Positions 36,594 to 46,976 of a stretch of DNA of 64,000 nt are shown here, piece by piece. The stretch is from NCBI GenBank assembly GCA_022072455.1, contig JAJVHY010000003.1, positions 1 through 64,000 of the forward strand, read 5' to 3'. The notes under the pieces are model-generated. The model was not told the DNA's origin. It did no database searches and saw only the letters and a program-made list of their open reading frames with translations. Positions within the stretch are counted from its first letter, which is position 1. Each line of letters begins with the position of its first letter. Source of the stretch: Verrucomicrobiia bacterium. Lineage in GTDB: Bacteria > Verrucomicrobiota > Verrucomicrobiia > Palsa-1439. A program made the translations under genes and the position numbers.

Positions 36594-37971
36594 TCTTGTC
36601 GGCCAGCGCCTTGATCTGATTACCGTCGCGGCCCTCGATGAGGAGCCGCGCTTTCGGCTCGGTGCCGGAGTAACGCAGAAAGACGCGCCCTTCGGCGCCG
36701 AGCGTCTTCTCGGCGTCTTTCACCAAGGCGAGCACATCCGGCAAGGCTTCCCACGCCGGTTTCGCTTTCACCTTAACGTTCACCACGAGCTGTGGGAATT
36801 TCGTCATGACTTGCCGGAGTTCGCTGAGGCGTTTGTCGGAGTCCATCATGATGCGCAAGACTTGCAACGCAGCCACGATGCCGTCGCCGGTTGTCGCGAA
36901 GTCACGGAAAATCATGTGCCCGGACTGCTCGCCGCCGACGTTGAGATCGTCGGCCAACATTTTTTCGAGAACGTACCGGTCGCCGACGTTGGTGCGCACC
37001 GTCTGGCCGCCAGCATTCTTCAAGGTGAAATCCAAGCCGAGATTGCTCATCACCGTCGCGACGAGGGTGTTCTTCTTTAACGCGCCACGCTTGAGCCAGT
37101 CGAGCGCGGTAATTGCCAGCACGTCGTCGCCGTCCACCAAGGTGCCCGTTTCGTCGCAGAGTTGCACCCGGTCACCATCGCCGTCGTGCGCGATGCCGAC
37201 ATCGGCGCTGAGTTTGCGAACCGCCTCACACATGACTTCGGGGTAGAGCGAGCCGCAGTTTTTGTTGATGTTGGTGCCGTCGGGCGCGTTGTTGAGAACG
37301 GTGACGCGCGCGCCGAGTTCGCGGAGGACGCAGGGCGTGCTTTTGTACGTTGCGCCGTGGCCGGCATCCACGACAACTTTCAAACCTTCCAGCGTCATGC
37401 CTTTGGGAAAGGCGGCTTTGGCATATTCGATGTACCGGCCAAGGGCGTCGTCAATGCGCATGGCTTTGCCGATTTCATGGGCGGTCGGGCGGATGTTCTC
37501 AATCGCGCCGCTGAAAACCAAGTCCTCGATCTCGGCTTCGACGGCATCATCGAGTTTGTAGCCATCGTGCTGGAAAAATTTGATGCCGTTGTCCTCGTAG
37601 GGATTGTGCGAGGCGGTCAGCACGATTCCGGCATCGGCGCGCAGCGACCGGGTGATGTAGGCGACTCCCGGCGTCGGCAATGGTCCGATCATCAAGACAT
37701 CCACACCCATGGAAAGCACGCCGGCGGCGATGGCGTTTTCGAGCATATAACCGCTGAGCCGCGTATCTTTGCCGATGACGATCTTGTGCCGGTCATGACC
37801 GCGCGGCAACGGGGTGCGGCTCTTGAATACGTGCGCCGCCGCCCGGCCCAATTTCAAGGCGGTTTCGGCGGTGACCGGCTCAACATTCGCGGTTCCGCGG
37901 ACCCCATCAGTTCCAAAAATTTTTCGTTCGTTCACAAGATTCTTGTACACTTCCCCGCCGGCGGGAGTCAA
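36559..37971 (-). CDS. glmM: Phosphoglucosamine mutase
   Basis: 470 aa. It converts glucosamine-6-phosphate to glucosamine-1-phosphate for UDP-GlcNAc and peptidoglycan. Motifs: FGTDGVRG near the N-terminus, the phosphorylated Ser in VLTASHNPYEDNG (about residue 120), metal-binding AHDGDGDRVQ, sugar-binding GGEQSGH, and phosphate-binding RYSGTEPKARLLIEG. The start used is a TTG overlapping the cdaR stop (TTGA); GTG codons a few residues on (before NERKIFG) are alternatives. In Firmicutes GlmM binds and inhibits the cyclase DacA, and the dacA-cdaR-glmM order is retained here. Confidence 0.95.
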   Translation of the reverse strand: MTPAGGEVYKNLVNERKIFGTDGVRGTANVEPVTAETALKLGRAAAHVFKSRTPLPRGHDRHKIVIGKDTRLSGYMLENAIAAGVLSMGVDVLMIGPLPTPGVAYITRSLRADAGIVLTASHNPYEDNGIKFFQHDGYKLDDAVEAEIEDLVFSGAIENIRPTAHEIGKAMRIDDALGRYIEYAKAAFPKGMTLEGLKVVVDAGHGATYKSTPCVLRELGARVTVLNNAPDGTNINKNCGSLYPEVMCEAVRKLSADVGIAHDGDGDRVQLCDETGTLVDGDDVLAITALDWLKRGALKKNTLVATVMSNLGLDFTLKNAGGQTVRTNVGDRYVLEKMLADDLNVGGEQSGHMIFRDFATTGDGIVAALQVLRIMMDSDKRLSELRQVMTKFPQLVVNVKVKAKPAWEALPDVLALVKDAEKTLGAEGRVFLRYSGTEPKARLLIEGRDGNQIKALADKITGRIRETIGA

Positions 37972-38351
37972 TCCGTCGACTTTTCAAGACGGACGGTGAT
38001 ATTCGTCGGCTCGACGCTCATGACTTGAACCCGGCGCGGATGCCGGACGTCCCGCGTGGTCAGCGCGACCTGATGCCGGCCGATCCGGTCAATGCGCGAC
38101 AAATCCACCACGGTGAACAATTCGTAACGGGAGGCTTGCCGGAGGTCTTCGGCGGTGCCGCGGACGGTGACGTTGATGGTTTTCGGGGAGAGATACACGG
38201 CAGTCAGACCGGGGGCGACCTTGACTTCGACCGGAACGCCTTCGACCGTGCGGGCGTCATTGGTCACTGCTTTGACGAAAAACCAGACAAAGATCGCCAA
38301 AGCCAGCGCAACGACCTTCAACCCGGTATTGGTCATGATCCACTGTTTCAT
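37968..38351 (-). CDS. cdaR: CdaR/YbbR-domain regulator of the c-di-AMP cyclase
   Basis: 127 aa. One N-terminal membrane helix (GLKVVALALAIFVWFFVKAV) and a single YbbR domain on the outside (about 38-123), with YLSPKTINVTVRGTAEDLRQ and VMSVEPTNITVRLEK. Firmicutes CdaR has three or four YbbR repeats, so this is a minimal form. It controls DacA activity in those bacteria. Its ATG overlaps the dacA stop (ATGA) and its stop overlaps the glmM TTG, so the three proteins are translated as a unit. Confidence 0.9.
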   Translation of the reverse strand: MKQWIMTNTGLKVVALALAIFVWFFVKAVTNDARTVEGVPVEVKVAPGLTAVYLSPKTINVTVRGTAEDLRQASRYELFTVVDLSRIDRIGRHQVALTTRDVRHPRRVQVMSVEPTNITVRLEKSTD

Positions 38352-39235
38352 CCGTTTGTATCCTTGTGGTCATGGGGAACCGATTCCGCCGATTGCACAG
38401 CGGTTGAGCCGCTCCGCGCGGTCATCAACATGGCCACCAATTTCCGGACACGATCCACGAACCAGTTGCCCGTCCGGGCGGGCGGCGCCAGCGTGTTGGC
38501 GAGAAATGTTCGCAGCGTGTTCGCGTCGAAGTCCTGCAACAGATGCCCGCGCCGCGCGACGCCAATCTGGCCGGTCTCTTCGCTAACCACCAGTATAATG
38601 GCGTCCGTCTCCTCGCTTAACCCGATGGCTGCACGATGGCGCATGCCCAGTTGTGTGCTCAGACCGCCTTGCTGGGTCAATGGAAACACACACCCGGCTG
38701 CAACCACCCGGTCCCCGCGCAAGACCACCCCACCATCATGCAACGGCGTGTTCGTGTGAAAAATCGTGGTCAACAATTCCGTGCTCGCCTTGGCGTCAAT
38801 CGCCACGCCGGTTTCCGTCAACCCGCGAAACCCGATCTCCCGCTCGATGGCAATGAGCCCGCCGAAATGTTTTTGGGATAATGCGCGCGCCGTTTCGACC
38901 AACACACTGATCAACTCGCCCCGTTGCTGTGAACTGCTGAACAACGGTTGACTGCCCAGCTGCGCCAGCGCCCGGCGCAATTCCGGCTGGAAAATAATCA
39001 ATACGCCAATCGCCAAGAATGCCAACACGCGGCTCAGAATCCAATTCATCACATCCAGCTCAAAAATCCGCGTCAACCCGGTCACCACCAGCAACGCGAT
39101 GACAAACCCGGTAAACACCGCCGCGCCGCGCGTCCCGCGGAACAGCAGTAGAAAATAATAGATGATCGCTGCCAGCAGCAGGATCTCAAACGTCGCCCGC
39201 CACTGCGTGATTAGTAATTCGATTACACGTTGCAT
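38348..39235 (-). CDS. dacA: Diadenylate cyclase DacA (CdaA type)
   Basis: 295 aa from the ATG at 39235. Three N-terminal membrane helices (about 14-85) are followed by a DAC domain (about 100-250). It makes c-di-AMP from two ATP. The catalytic region reads NTPLHDGGVVLRGDRVVAAG, so the usual DGA is DGG, and the second motif MRHRAAIGLSEE supplies RHR. The start is placed inside the last codons of folP (13-base overlap), giving the normal short leader before the first helix. A further upstream frame adds only folP shadow. It is coupled to cdaR and glmM. Confidence 0.93.
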   Translation of the reverse strand: MQRVIELLITQWRATFEILLLAAIIYYFLLLFRGTRGAAVFTGFVIALLVVTGLTRIFELDVMNWILSRVLAFLAIGVLIIFQPELRRALAQLGSQPLFSSSQQRGELISVLVETARALSQKHFGGLIAIEREIGFRGLTETGVAIDAKASTELLTTIFHTNTPLHDGGVVLRGDRVVAAGCVFPLTQQGGLSTQLGMRHRAAIGLSEETDAIILVVSEETGQIGVARRGHLLQDFDANTLRTFLANTLAPPARTGNWFVDRVRKLVAMLMTARSGSTAVQSAESVPHDHKDTNG

Positions 39236-39993
39236 GTTTGTAATTGCTCGATCAACCGCACGACCGCCACGGTCGCGGCGACATCGTGGACGCGCACCAC
39301 ACGCACGCCCTGCGCCACCGCCCAGCCGGCCACTGCCAACGACCCCGGCAATCGGTCGGCCACCGCCCCGCCGAGAAACGACTTGCGGGACGCACCGACA
39401 AGCACCGGACAACCCAAGTCGCCGAACTCCTTCAACCGTGCGAGTAATTGCCGGTTGTGCTCGGCAGTTTTGCCGAAGCCGATACCGGGGTCAACGGCGA
39501 TTTGTGATTTTTGCACTCCGTGCGCTTCCGCCGCCGCGATTCGATCGGCCAGAAAATCATGGACCTCCCGGACCACGTCGGCATACCGGGGTGCTTGCTG
39601 CATGGTGGCCGGCGTGCCCTGCATGTGCATCAACACCAACCCGGCGCCGGTCTCCCGCGCCGGCGCGAACAGACTGGCGGAGATGTCGTTGATGATGCGC
39701 GCCCCCGCCGCCACGGCTTGCCGGGCGACTTCGGGTTTGGTCGTGTCAATCGAGACCAGTAAATCCGGCAGGCTTTTGATAATCGGCAAGACCCGCTGCA
39801 ACTCTTCGGCAACGGAGACCGGTTGCGAACCCGGCCGGGAACTTTCGCCGCCAATATCGATGATGTCGGCCCCGGCCGCCGCCAGGGCGCGCGCGCGCGC
39901 AACGTGATCGCCCCGGCCACCATCATAAAATGAATCGGGCGTGACGTTGAGAATCCCCATCACCAGCGTGCGGGTGGTGTTCCATTGAAACAT
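39223..39993 (-). CDS. folP: Dihydropteroate synthase
   Basis: 256 aa TIM barrel. Motifs: MGILNVTPDSFYDGG, ADIIDIGGESSRPGSQPV, ARIINDISASLF, VDPGIGFGKTAEHN and GASRKSFLGG. It joins p-aminobenzoate to hydroxymethyl-dihydropterin diphosphate in folate synthesis, the sulfonamide target. The ATG at 39993 is chosen because the frame before it has no family similarity. It precedes dacA with a short overlap; folP-dacA-glmM clustering is also seen in other phyla. It is divergent from the nitroreductase gene. Confidence 0.95.
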   Translation of the reverse strand: MFQWNTTRTLVMGILNVTPDSFYDGGRGDHVARARALAAAGADIIDIGGESSRPGSQPVSVAEELQRVLPIIKSLPDLLVSIDTTKPEVARQAVAAGARIINDISASLFAPARETGAGLVLMHMQGTPATMQQAPRYADVVREVHDFLADRIAAAEAHGVQKSQIAVDPGIGFGKTAEHNRQLLARLKEFGDLGCPVLVGASRKSFLGGAVADRLPGSLAVAGWAVAQGVRVVRVHDVAATVAVVRLIEQLQTCNV

Positions 39994-40050
39994 GCCGGGA
40001 GTGTACGCGGTTGCTTGCGCGGCGACAACAGTTCCGCTACGGTCGCCGCC

Positions 40051-40695
40051 ATGATTTCGCACACGACCTTGTTGCAACAGCTCCGGTGGCGCTATGCCAC
40101 GAAGAAGTTTGATTCCACGAAAACCATCCCGGCTGCTGACTGGCAGGCATTGGAGGAAGCGCTCGTGCTGACGCCGTCCTCGTACGGACTGCAACCGTGG
40201 AGGTTCATCGTCATCACCGACCCGGCCACAAAGGAAAAGCTCGTGCCGGTCTCGTGGGGCCAGCGGCAAGTTGCCGATGCGTCGCACCTCGTGGTCTTCA
40301 CAATCAAGAAGAACATGAGCGCCGCCGACGTGGACCGGCATCTTGAACGCATCGCCGCCGTTCGCGGCGGCACCGCCCAATCGCTGGCGTCGTTTCGCAA
40401 AATGATGCTCAGCGACGTGATCGAAGGCCCACGCAGCAAGATCGTGAACGAATGGGCGACCCGGCAGGTTTACATCGCCCTCGGCAATTTCATGACTAGC
40501 GCCGCCATGCTTGGGATTGACACCTGCCCGCTGGAAGGCATCGAGCCGGAGAAATATGACGCGATCCTCGGCCTGCCGGCTCGCGGGTTGGCCACGATGG
40601 TCGGGTGCGTGGCTGGCTACCGGGCCGCGGACGATAAGTATGCAGCGTTACCGAAGGTGCGGTTTCCGCACGAAGCGGTGATCGAACGGATTTAG
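40051..40695 (+). CDS. NAD(P)H-dependent nitroreductase (NfsB-like)
   Basis: 214 aa FMN-dependent oxidoreductase. RYATKKFDSTKTIPAADW gives the FMN phosphate-binding Arg/Lys near the start, LTPSSYGLQPWRFIVITD the classic SSxxxQPW loop, and GIDTCPLEGIEPEKYD the C-terminal family block. It reduces nitro, quinone or flavin substrates; the natural one is unknown. The start at 40051 is just upstream of the fold. It ends before a palindromic repeat and converges on ftsH. Confidence 0.9.
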   Translation: MISHTTLLQQLRWRYATKKFDSTKTIPAADWQALEEALVLTPSSYGLQPWRFIVITDPATKEKLVPVSWGQRQVADASHLVVFTIKKNMSAADVDRHLERIAAVRGGTAQSLASFRKMMLSDVIEGPRSKIVNEWATRQVYIALGNFMTSAAMLGIDTCPLEGIEPEKYDAILGLPARGLATMVGCVAGYRAADDKYAALPKVRFPHEAVIERI

Positions 40696-40705
40696 TCACC
40701 TTCGT

Positions 40706-40734
40706 TGTAGCGTCGGTCTATGACCGCCGCTACA
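40706..40734. repeat. Palindromic intergenic element
   Basis: Near-perfect inverted repeat: arms 40706-40718 (TGTAGCGTCGGTC) and 40722-40734 (GACCGCCGCTACA) with a TAT loop, 12 of 13 pairs. It fills the 43-base gap between the convergent nitroreductase and ftsH genes. It may act as a bidirectional terminator or be one copy of a dispersed REP-like family; I have seen similar sequences in verrucomicrobial genomes, which is recollection and not tested. Confidence 0.75.
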
Positions 40735-40738
40735 GAAC

Positions 40739-42751
<2,013 letters not shown>

Positions 42752-42865
42752 AGAGATACTTATTCCGGGGCGCGGGAAGCTAGCATACGCCTTCCGGCAA
42801 TGCAACGGCGAAGCCGATAAGTTGTTTACGCCCGCGCGCGTCGCCTGTTAGACTATCCCCACACC

Positions 42866-43711
42866 ATGCTGCTCATTCATTCGCCACGCTGTTTGGAATA
42901 CTCCGCCGCCGGTCATCCGGAGACGCCCGACCGGGTGCGCAGCACTGTGGCGTTGTTGCATAAATCCAATTATGTCTGGCTCAATCCCGAACCCTGTACC
43001 GAAGCCGATATTTTGCGGGTCCATGCGCCGACGGTTTTGGAAGCGGTGAAGAACGGCCATTATTTCGATGCCGACACACCACATTTTCCGAACATTTACG
43101 AGTTGGCGTGTCTCTCGGCTGGGGGCGCGATTCTGGCCGCCCAAAAGGCGGTTGAGGGTCAACCGGCGATCTCACTGATGCGTCCGCCCGGCCATCATGC
43201 CGAGCGGGGGCGGGTCATGGGTTTTTGCTACTTCAACAACATCGCCATCGCCGCTGCAAAGCTGCTGGCCGAACACAAACTCCCACGCGTCGCGATCCTG
43301 GATTTCGACTGTCATCACGGCAATGGCACCGAGGACATCTTCTTTGGCAATCCGCAGGTACTCTTCGCGTCCTTGCATCAATCGCCCTGTTATCCCGGCA
43401 CCGGTCTTGAAAACCGCGATAACTGTCTCAATTTCCCCCTGCCACCTCAGACCGAGCCAGCGGTGTTTCTCAAGGCCCTCGAACAAGCCTTGGAAAAAAT
43501 CCGCGCGTTTCAACCGGCCGTGCTGGCAGTCTCGGCGGGATTCGATGCGTTCCGGCATGACCCCATCACCGAGATGGCGTTGGAAATTGAGACCTACCAT
43601 GAGATCGGCAGCCGCCTAGCCCAGACGGGACTGCCGACGTTTGCGGTTCTCGAAGGCGGCTACGCCCGCCAATTGGCGGAGTGCGTCGAGGCATTTGTCA
43701 CTGCTTGGTGA
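42866..43711 (+). CDS. Histone deacetylase-like amidohydrolase (AcuC/HDAC superfamily)
   Basis: 281 aa arginase/deacetylase fold, a little shorter than the typical 300-350. Catalytic features: RPPGHHAERGRVMGFCYFNN with the tandem His, ILDFDCHHGNGTEDIF with the zinc Asp and His, SAGFDAFRHDP with the second zinc Asp, and VLEGGYARQ. Bacterial members remove acetyl groups from acetylpolyamines, acetyl-lysine or related amides; the substrate is unknown. It is alone between divergent ftsH and the STAS gene, so the neighbours do not help. A near-consensus promoter follows it. Confidence 0.9.
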   Translation: MLLIHSPRCLEYSAAGHPETPDRVRSTVALLHKSNYVWLNPEPCTEADILRVHAPTVLEAVKNGHYFDADTPHFPNIYELACLSAGGAILAAQKAVEGQPAISLMRPPGHHAERGRVMGFCYFNNIAIAAAKLLAEHKLPRVAILDFDCHHGNGTEDIFFGNPQVLFASLHQSPCYPGTGLENRDNCLNFPLPPQTEPAVFLKALEQALEKIRAFQPAVLAVSAGFDAFRHDPITEMALEIETYHEIGSRLAQTGLPTFAVLEGGYARQLAECVEAFVTAW

Positions 43712-43730
43712 ATTACGTCGGATACCAGCC

Positions 43731-43758
43731 TTGACTGGCCGGAAGCGCCTCCTATAAT
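43731..43758 (+). promoter_or_regulatory. Sigma-70 promoter for the STAS operon
   Basis: TTGACT at 43731-43736 and TATAAT at 43753-43758 with a 16-base spacer, an almost ideal housekeeping promoter. It lies 54 bases before the ATG of the first STAS gene and 20 bases after the stop of the HDAC-like gene. This suggests the partner-switching genes, and perhaps grpE-dnaJ, are transcribed from here. Confidence 0.72.
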
Positions 43759-43811
43759 TGCCTTTCGCGGAGCGCCGGATTCTAGGTTATGGTACGCGTG
43801 GTGGATGATAA

Positions 43812-44366
43812 ATGGAATTACCTAAAGGAATTTCAGTCTGTTGCCTGACCGGCGAGTTGCACGTCCGGGTCTGCGGGCGCGGCACGTTTCAAAACGGCCA
43901 ACCGTTACGGCGATTTGCACTGGAAATGATCGAGAAGGGGGCCACCCAATGTATCGTTGACTTGGCTGGCTGCGAGGGGATGGACAGCACGTTTCTCGGG
44001 GTGCTCGCCGGCATCGGCCTGCGTCTCAACCAAAACAACGGTCACAACCGGATGCGCGTGACCAACGTCAGCCATCGCCACCTCGAATTACTCCAAACCC
44101 TCGGACTCGACCGCCTCTTCAGCATCACCCCCGCCGGTACCACCCCCGCCTACGTCGCGCCGGCCAACGCGAACTTTCAACGCCTCCCCGACTCCGACAT
44201 TTCGCAGCTCAATAAACCACTCAACAAGAATGACACCGCCGACCTGATGCTCGAAGCCCACGACAATCTCATTGAGGCTGACAGCCGCAACCTCGCGAAA
44301 TTCAAAGACCTCACCCAATACCTGCGCGACCGCGCCACCAAACACGACCCCAGCAAGACCTCATAA
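43812..44366 (+). CDS. STAS-domain protein with C-terminal extension
   Basis: 184 aa. An N-terminal STAS fold (about 8-105) has the core strand TQCIVDLAGCEGMDSTFLGV, where the Ser-Thr after Asp is the usual phosphorylation position of anti-sigma antagonists. The remaining 75 residues are helical and charged, a non-standard extension. STAS proteins bind RsbW-type kinases and release them from their targets when unphosphorylated. It is first of three partner-switching genes behind a strong promoter. The target could be a sigma factor or another output; none is encoded nearby. Confidence 0.83.
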   Translation: MELPKGISVCCLTGELHVRVCGRGTFQNGQPLRRFALEMIEKGATQCIVDLAGCEGMDSTFLGVLAGIGLRLNQNNGHNRMRVTNVSHRHLELLQTLGLDRLFSITPAGTTPAYVAPANANFQRLPDSDISQLNKPLNKNDTADLMLEAHDNLIEADSRNLAKFKDLTQYLRDRATKHDPSKTS

Positions 44367-44381
44367 TCCACGGAGACCACC

Positions 44382-44732
44382 ATGAAAGATTTTCGCATTG
44401 AGCAAGAAACCAAAGGGAACATCCAGATCGTGCGCCTGACCGGGTCACTCGACATGTACTCATTCCCGCGGCTGGAGACCCAACTCAACACCCACCTCCA
44501 GCAGGGCCATTACGCCATCTTGCTCGACTGCAAAGACCTGGATTACATCGGCAGCGCCGGTCTCGGCGCGCTCATCGGCTTTGCCAAACAAGCCCGCGAA
44601 AAAGGCGGCGACGTCAAACTCCTCAATGTCCCCGAGCGCATTTACAAAATCATCGAATTGCTCGGCTTCACCAAAGTACTCCAGGTCCACACCGACGAAT
44701 CCGCCGCCCTCGCCAGTTTCACCGCCCACTAA
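44382..44732 (+). CDS. STAS-domain anti-anti-sigma factor (SpoIIAA/RsbV-like)
   Basis: 116 aa, classic size and fold: VRLTGSLDMYSFPRLETQLN at the N-terminus and ILLDCKDLDYIGSAGLGALI with the phosphorylatable Ser. It would bind the RsbW-like kinase encoded immediately downstream (13-base gap). Dephosphorylation could be done by PP2C proteins such as the receiver-PP2C at 5769-7004, which is inference. A good ribosome site (GGAGACC) precedes it. Confidence 0.92.
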   Translation: MKDFRIEQETKGNIQIVRLTGSLDMYSFPRLETQLNTHLQQGHYAILLDCKDLDYIGSAGLGALIGFAKQAREKGGDVKLLNVPERIYKIIELLGFTKVLQVHTDESAALASFTAH

Positions 44733-44745
44733 CCCCCACCGGGTC

Positions 44746-45225
44746 ATGTCTCAACCCGCCCACGATGCCGGCCACGCTGCAGATCGCAAGCTCTCCATCC
44801 ACACCCCCGGCCATGGCAGCTATCTGACCTACATCCGCAACTTCGTCGGCGATCTCGCCCGGCAAGTCGGCTTTCCGGAAGAAGACATCGCCAAAATCGA
44901 AATGTCCGTGGACGAAGCCTGCTCCAACGTCGTCAAACACGCCTACGCTCCGAAGAAAAAGTGGCTCTGGCAACACCGGCACCCGGAGATCCGCCTCGAC
45001 CTGCAAGTCCAAGCCAACCAGATCATCATCGAAATCCACGACCACGGCCAGCAATTCGACTTCGCGGCTTACCGGCCGGATGCCATCCCGGAGCGCCTCA
45101 AAGACATGAAAACCAATGGCTACGGCATCTCCATCATGCGCGAATTCATGGACGAGGTCACCTATTCCTCCTCGGACGCGACCGGCAACACTCTCCGGCT
45201 GGTCAAGTACTTGAAAAAAACCTAG
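44746..45225 (+). CDS. Anti-sigma factor-type serine kinase (RsbW/SpoIIAB-like)
   Basis: 159 aa GHKL ATPase. EMSVDEACSNVVKHAY is the N box, IIEIHDHGQQFDF the G1 box, and MKTNGYGISIMREFMDEVTY the G2-type region. It phosphorylates STAS partners and sequesters a regulator when not bound to them. The ATG at 44746 follows the second STAS gene by 13 bases. Unlike SpoIIAB no sigma gene is beside it, so the output is open. Confidence 0.9.
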   Translation: MSQPAHDAGHAADRKLSIHTPGHGSYLTYIRNFVGDLARQVGFPEEDIAKIEMSVDEACSNVVKHAYAPKKKWLWQHRHPEIRLDLQVQANQIIIEIHDHGQQFDFAAYRPDAIPERLKDMKTNGYGISIMREFMDEVTYSSSDATGNTLRLVKYLKKT

Positions 45226-45252
45226 GCGTACCCCATCTTACCCGCCGCTGTT

Positions 45253-45804
45253 ATGACCACTGAAAATCAACCCGACCAAACTGCACCGCCACCGGCCGCC
45301 GCGGAACCCACCGCGCCGACCCTCGAACAACAACTTACCGAAGCGCAAGCCGCCGCGGCTGCGAACTGGGATAAATTCCTCCGCGCCACGGCCGACTTCG
45401 ACAATTACCGGAAGCGTGTCACGCGGGAACGCGACGAACTCATCCGCAATGCCCGGGAAAACCTCATCACCGCCCTCTTGCCGGCGCTCGACAACCTCGA
45501 ACGCGCCCTCGAGCACAGCCCCGAAGGCACCCCGCTGCACGACGGCCTGCTCCAAGTCCAAAAACAATTCGCCCGCTCCCTTGCCGAATTCGGCCTTGCC
45601 GAAATCACCGTCAACCCCGGCACCACCTTCGACCCCAACCTCCACGAAGCCGTCAGCCAGGTTGAATCAACCGACCATCCCGACGGCAGCGTGGTTGAAC
45701 AACTGCAAAGCGCCTACAAACTCGGAGACCGGCTCCTTCGCCCTGCTCGCGTCGTCGTCAGCAAAGGGTCACCCGCCGCGGCGGGCTCCCCCACCCCGGC
45801 ATGA
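45253..45804 (+). CDS. grpE: GrpE nucleotide exchange factor
   Basis: 183 aa. A Pro/Ala-rich N-terminus, a long helix (about 25-70), [20 protein letters not shown] as the family signature, and a C-terminal beta domain with [17 protein letters not shown] and [12 protein letters not shown]. It exchanges ADP on DnaK. It overlaps dnaJ (ATGA); dnaK itself is not in the window. It follows the RsbW-like gene by 27 bases. Confidence 0.95.
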   Translation: MTTENQPDQTAPPPAAAEPTAPTLEQQLTEAQAAAAANWDKFLRATADFDNYRKRVTRERDELIRNARENLITALLPALDNLERALEHSPEGTPLHDGLLQVQKQFARSLAEFGLAEITVNPGTTFDPNLHEAVSQVESTDHPDGSVVEQLQSAYKLGDRLLRPARVVVSKGSPAAAGSPTPA

Positions 45805-46973
45805 GCACCAAACGCGATTACTACGAAGTGCTCGGCGTCGAGCGCGGCGCGGCAGCGGAGGACATCAAGAAAGCCTACCGCAAGCTCGCCATCAAATATC
45901 ATCCCGACAAAAATCCCGGCGATCACACTGCTGAGGAAAAATTCAAGGAACTCGGCGAAGCCTACGAAGCCCTCTCCGACCCGCAGAAACGCGCCGCCTA
46001 CGACCGCTTCGGTCACGCCGCGTTTGCGCCCGGCGGCGGCGGCCCGCGACCCGGTGGCGGTGGCGGCGGCGGCGGCGGCTTCCACGACCCGCGCGACATC
46101 TTTGAAACCGTCTTCGGTGGTGGCGGTGGCGGCATCTTTGAGAACATCTTCGAACAGGCTTTCGGCGGTGGTGGCGGCGAACGCTCCACCCCCGGCCGCG
46201 GCAACGATCTCCGGTACGACCTCGAAGTCGAATTCGAGGAAGCCGCCAAAGGCATCGAAAAAGAAGTCGCCTTTAACGTTCTCGACACCTGCGAAGAATG
46301 CCACGGGCGCGGCGGCGCTGCCGGCAGCAAGACCGAAACCTGTTCCACCTGCCACGGGCGCGGCCAAGTCGCCCACTCGCGTGGGTTTTTCACCGTCGCC
46401 TCGACCTGTCCGCGCTGCAATGGCGCCGGCCAGATGATCAGCAACCCCTGCAAAAAATGCGGCGGCGAAGGCCGCACCCAGCAACGCCGCAAAATCAAAA
46501 TCAAAATCCCTGCCGGCATTGACGACGGCTCCCGCCTCCGCAGTTCCGGTCACGGCGAAGCCGGCATCCGTGGCGGCCCGCACGGTGATCTCTACGTTGT
46601 CGTCCGTGTCAAAGAACATGAGATTTTCGTCCGGCAAGACGATGACCTCCTGTGCGAAATGCCGATTGGATTCACCACCGCCGCGCTCGGTGGCGAGATC
46701 GAAGTCCCCACGCTTCACGGCTCCGCCCGCCTGAAAATCCCCGCCGGCACCCAGTACGGCACCATGTTCCGTCTCCGCGGTCAGGGCTTGCCCAATGTCC
46801 ACGGCCACGGCTTGGGCGATCTCCTCGTGCGAGTCCTCGTCGAAGTCCCCTCGAAGCTGACCCGGCCACTCCGCGACAAACTCGAAGAATTCGCCAAACT
46901 CGCCAACAACGAAGCCTACCCGCAACGGCAGTCATTCCTCGACAAGGCCCGGCGCTTCTTCAGCAGCCGGTAA
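45801..46973 (+). CDS. dnaJ: DnaJ co-chaperone
   Basis: 390 aa. J domain (1-70) with [12 protein letters not shown], a very Gly-rich linker (about 75-135, runs of GGG encoded by repeated GGTGGC), four CxxCxGxG zinc repeats ([32 protein letters not shown]; about 163-230) and the substrate-binding C-terminus. It stimulates DnaK ATPase and delivers clients. The start overlaps grpE, and rsmE follows 3 bases after, an order common in many phyla. Confidence 0.97.
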   Translation: MSTKRDYYEVLGVERGAAAEDIKKAYRKLAIKYHPDKNPGDHTAEEKFKELGEAYEALSDPQKRAAYDRFGHAAFAPGGGGPRPGGGGGGGGGFHDPRDIFETVFGGGGGGIFENIFEQAFGGGGGERSTPGRGNDLRYDLEVEFEEAAKGIEKEVAFNVLDTCEECHGRGGAAGSKTETCSTCHGRGQVAHSRGFFTVASTCPRCNGAGQMISNPCKKCGGEGRTQQRRKIKIKIPAGIDDGSRLRSSGHGEAGIRGGPHGDLYVVVRVKEHEIFVRQDDDLLCEMPIGFTTAALGGEIEVPTLHGSARLKIPAGTQYGTMFRLRGQGLPNVHGHGLGDLLVRVLVEVPSKLTRPLRDKLEEFAKLANNEAYPQRQSFLDKARRFFSSR

Positions 46974-46976
46974 TTC

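Noticed and set aside
46027-46190. GGTGGC repeats as a DNA repeat element or array
   Set aside because: They encode the normal Gly-rich linker of DnaJ and stay in frame.
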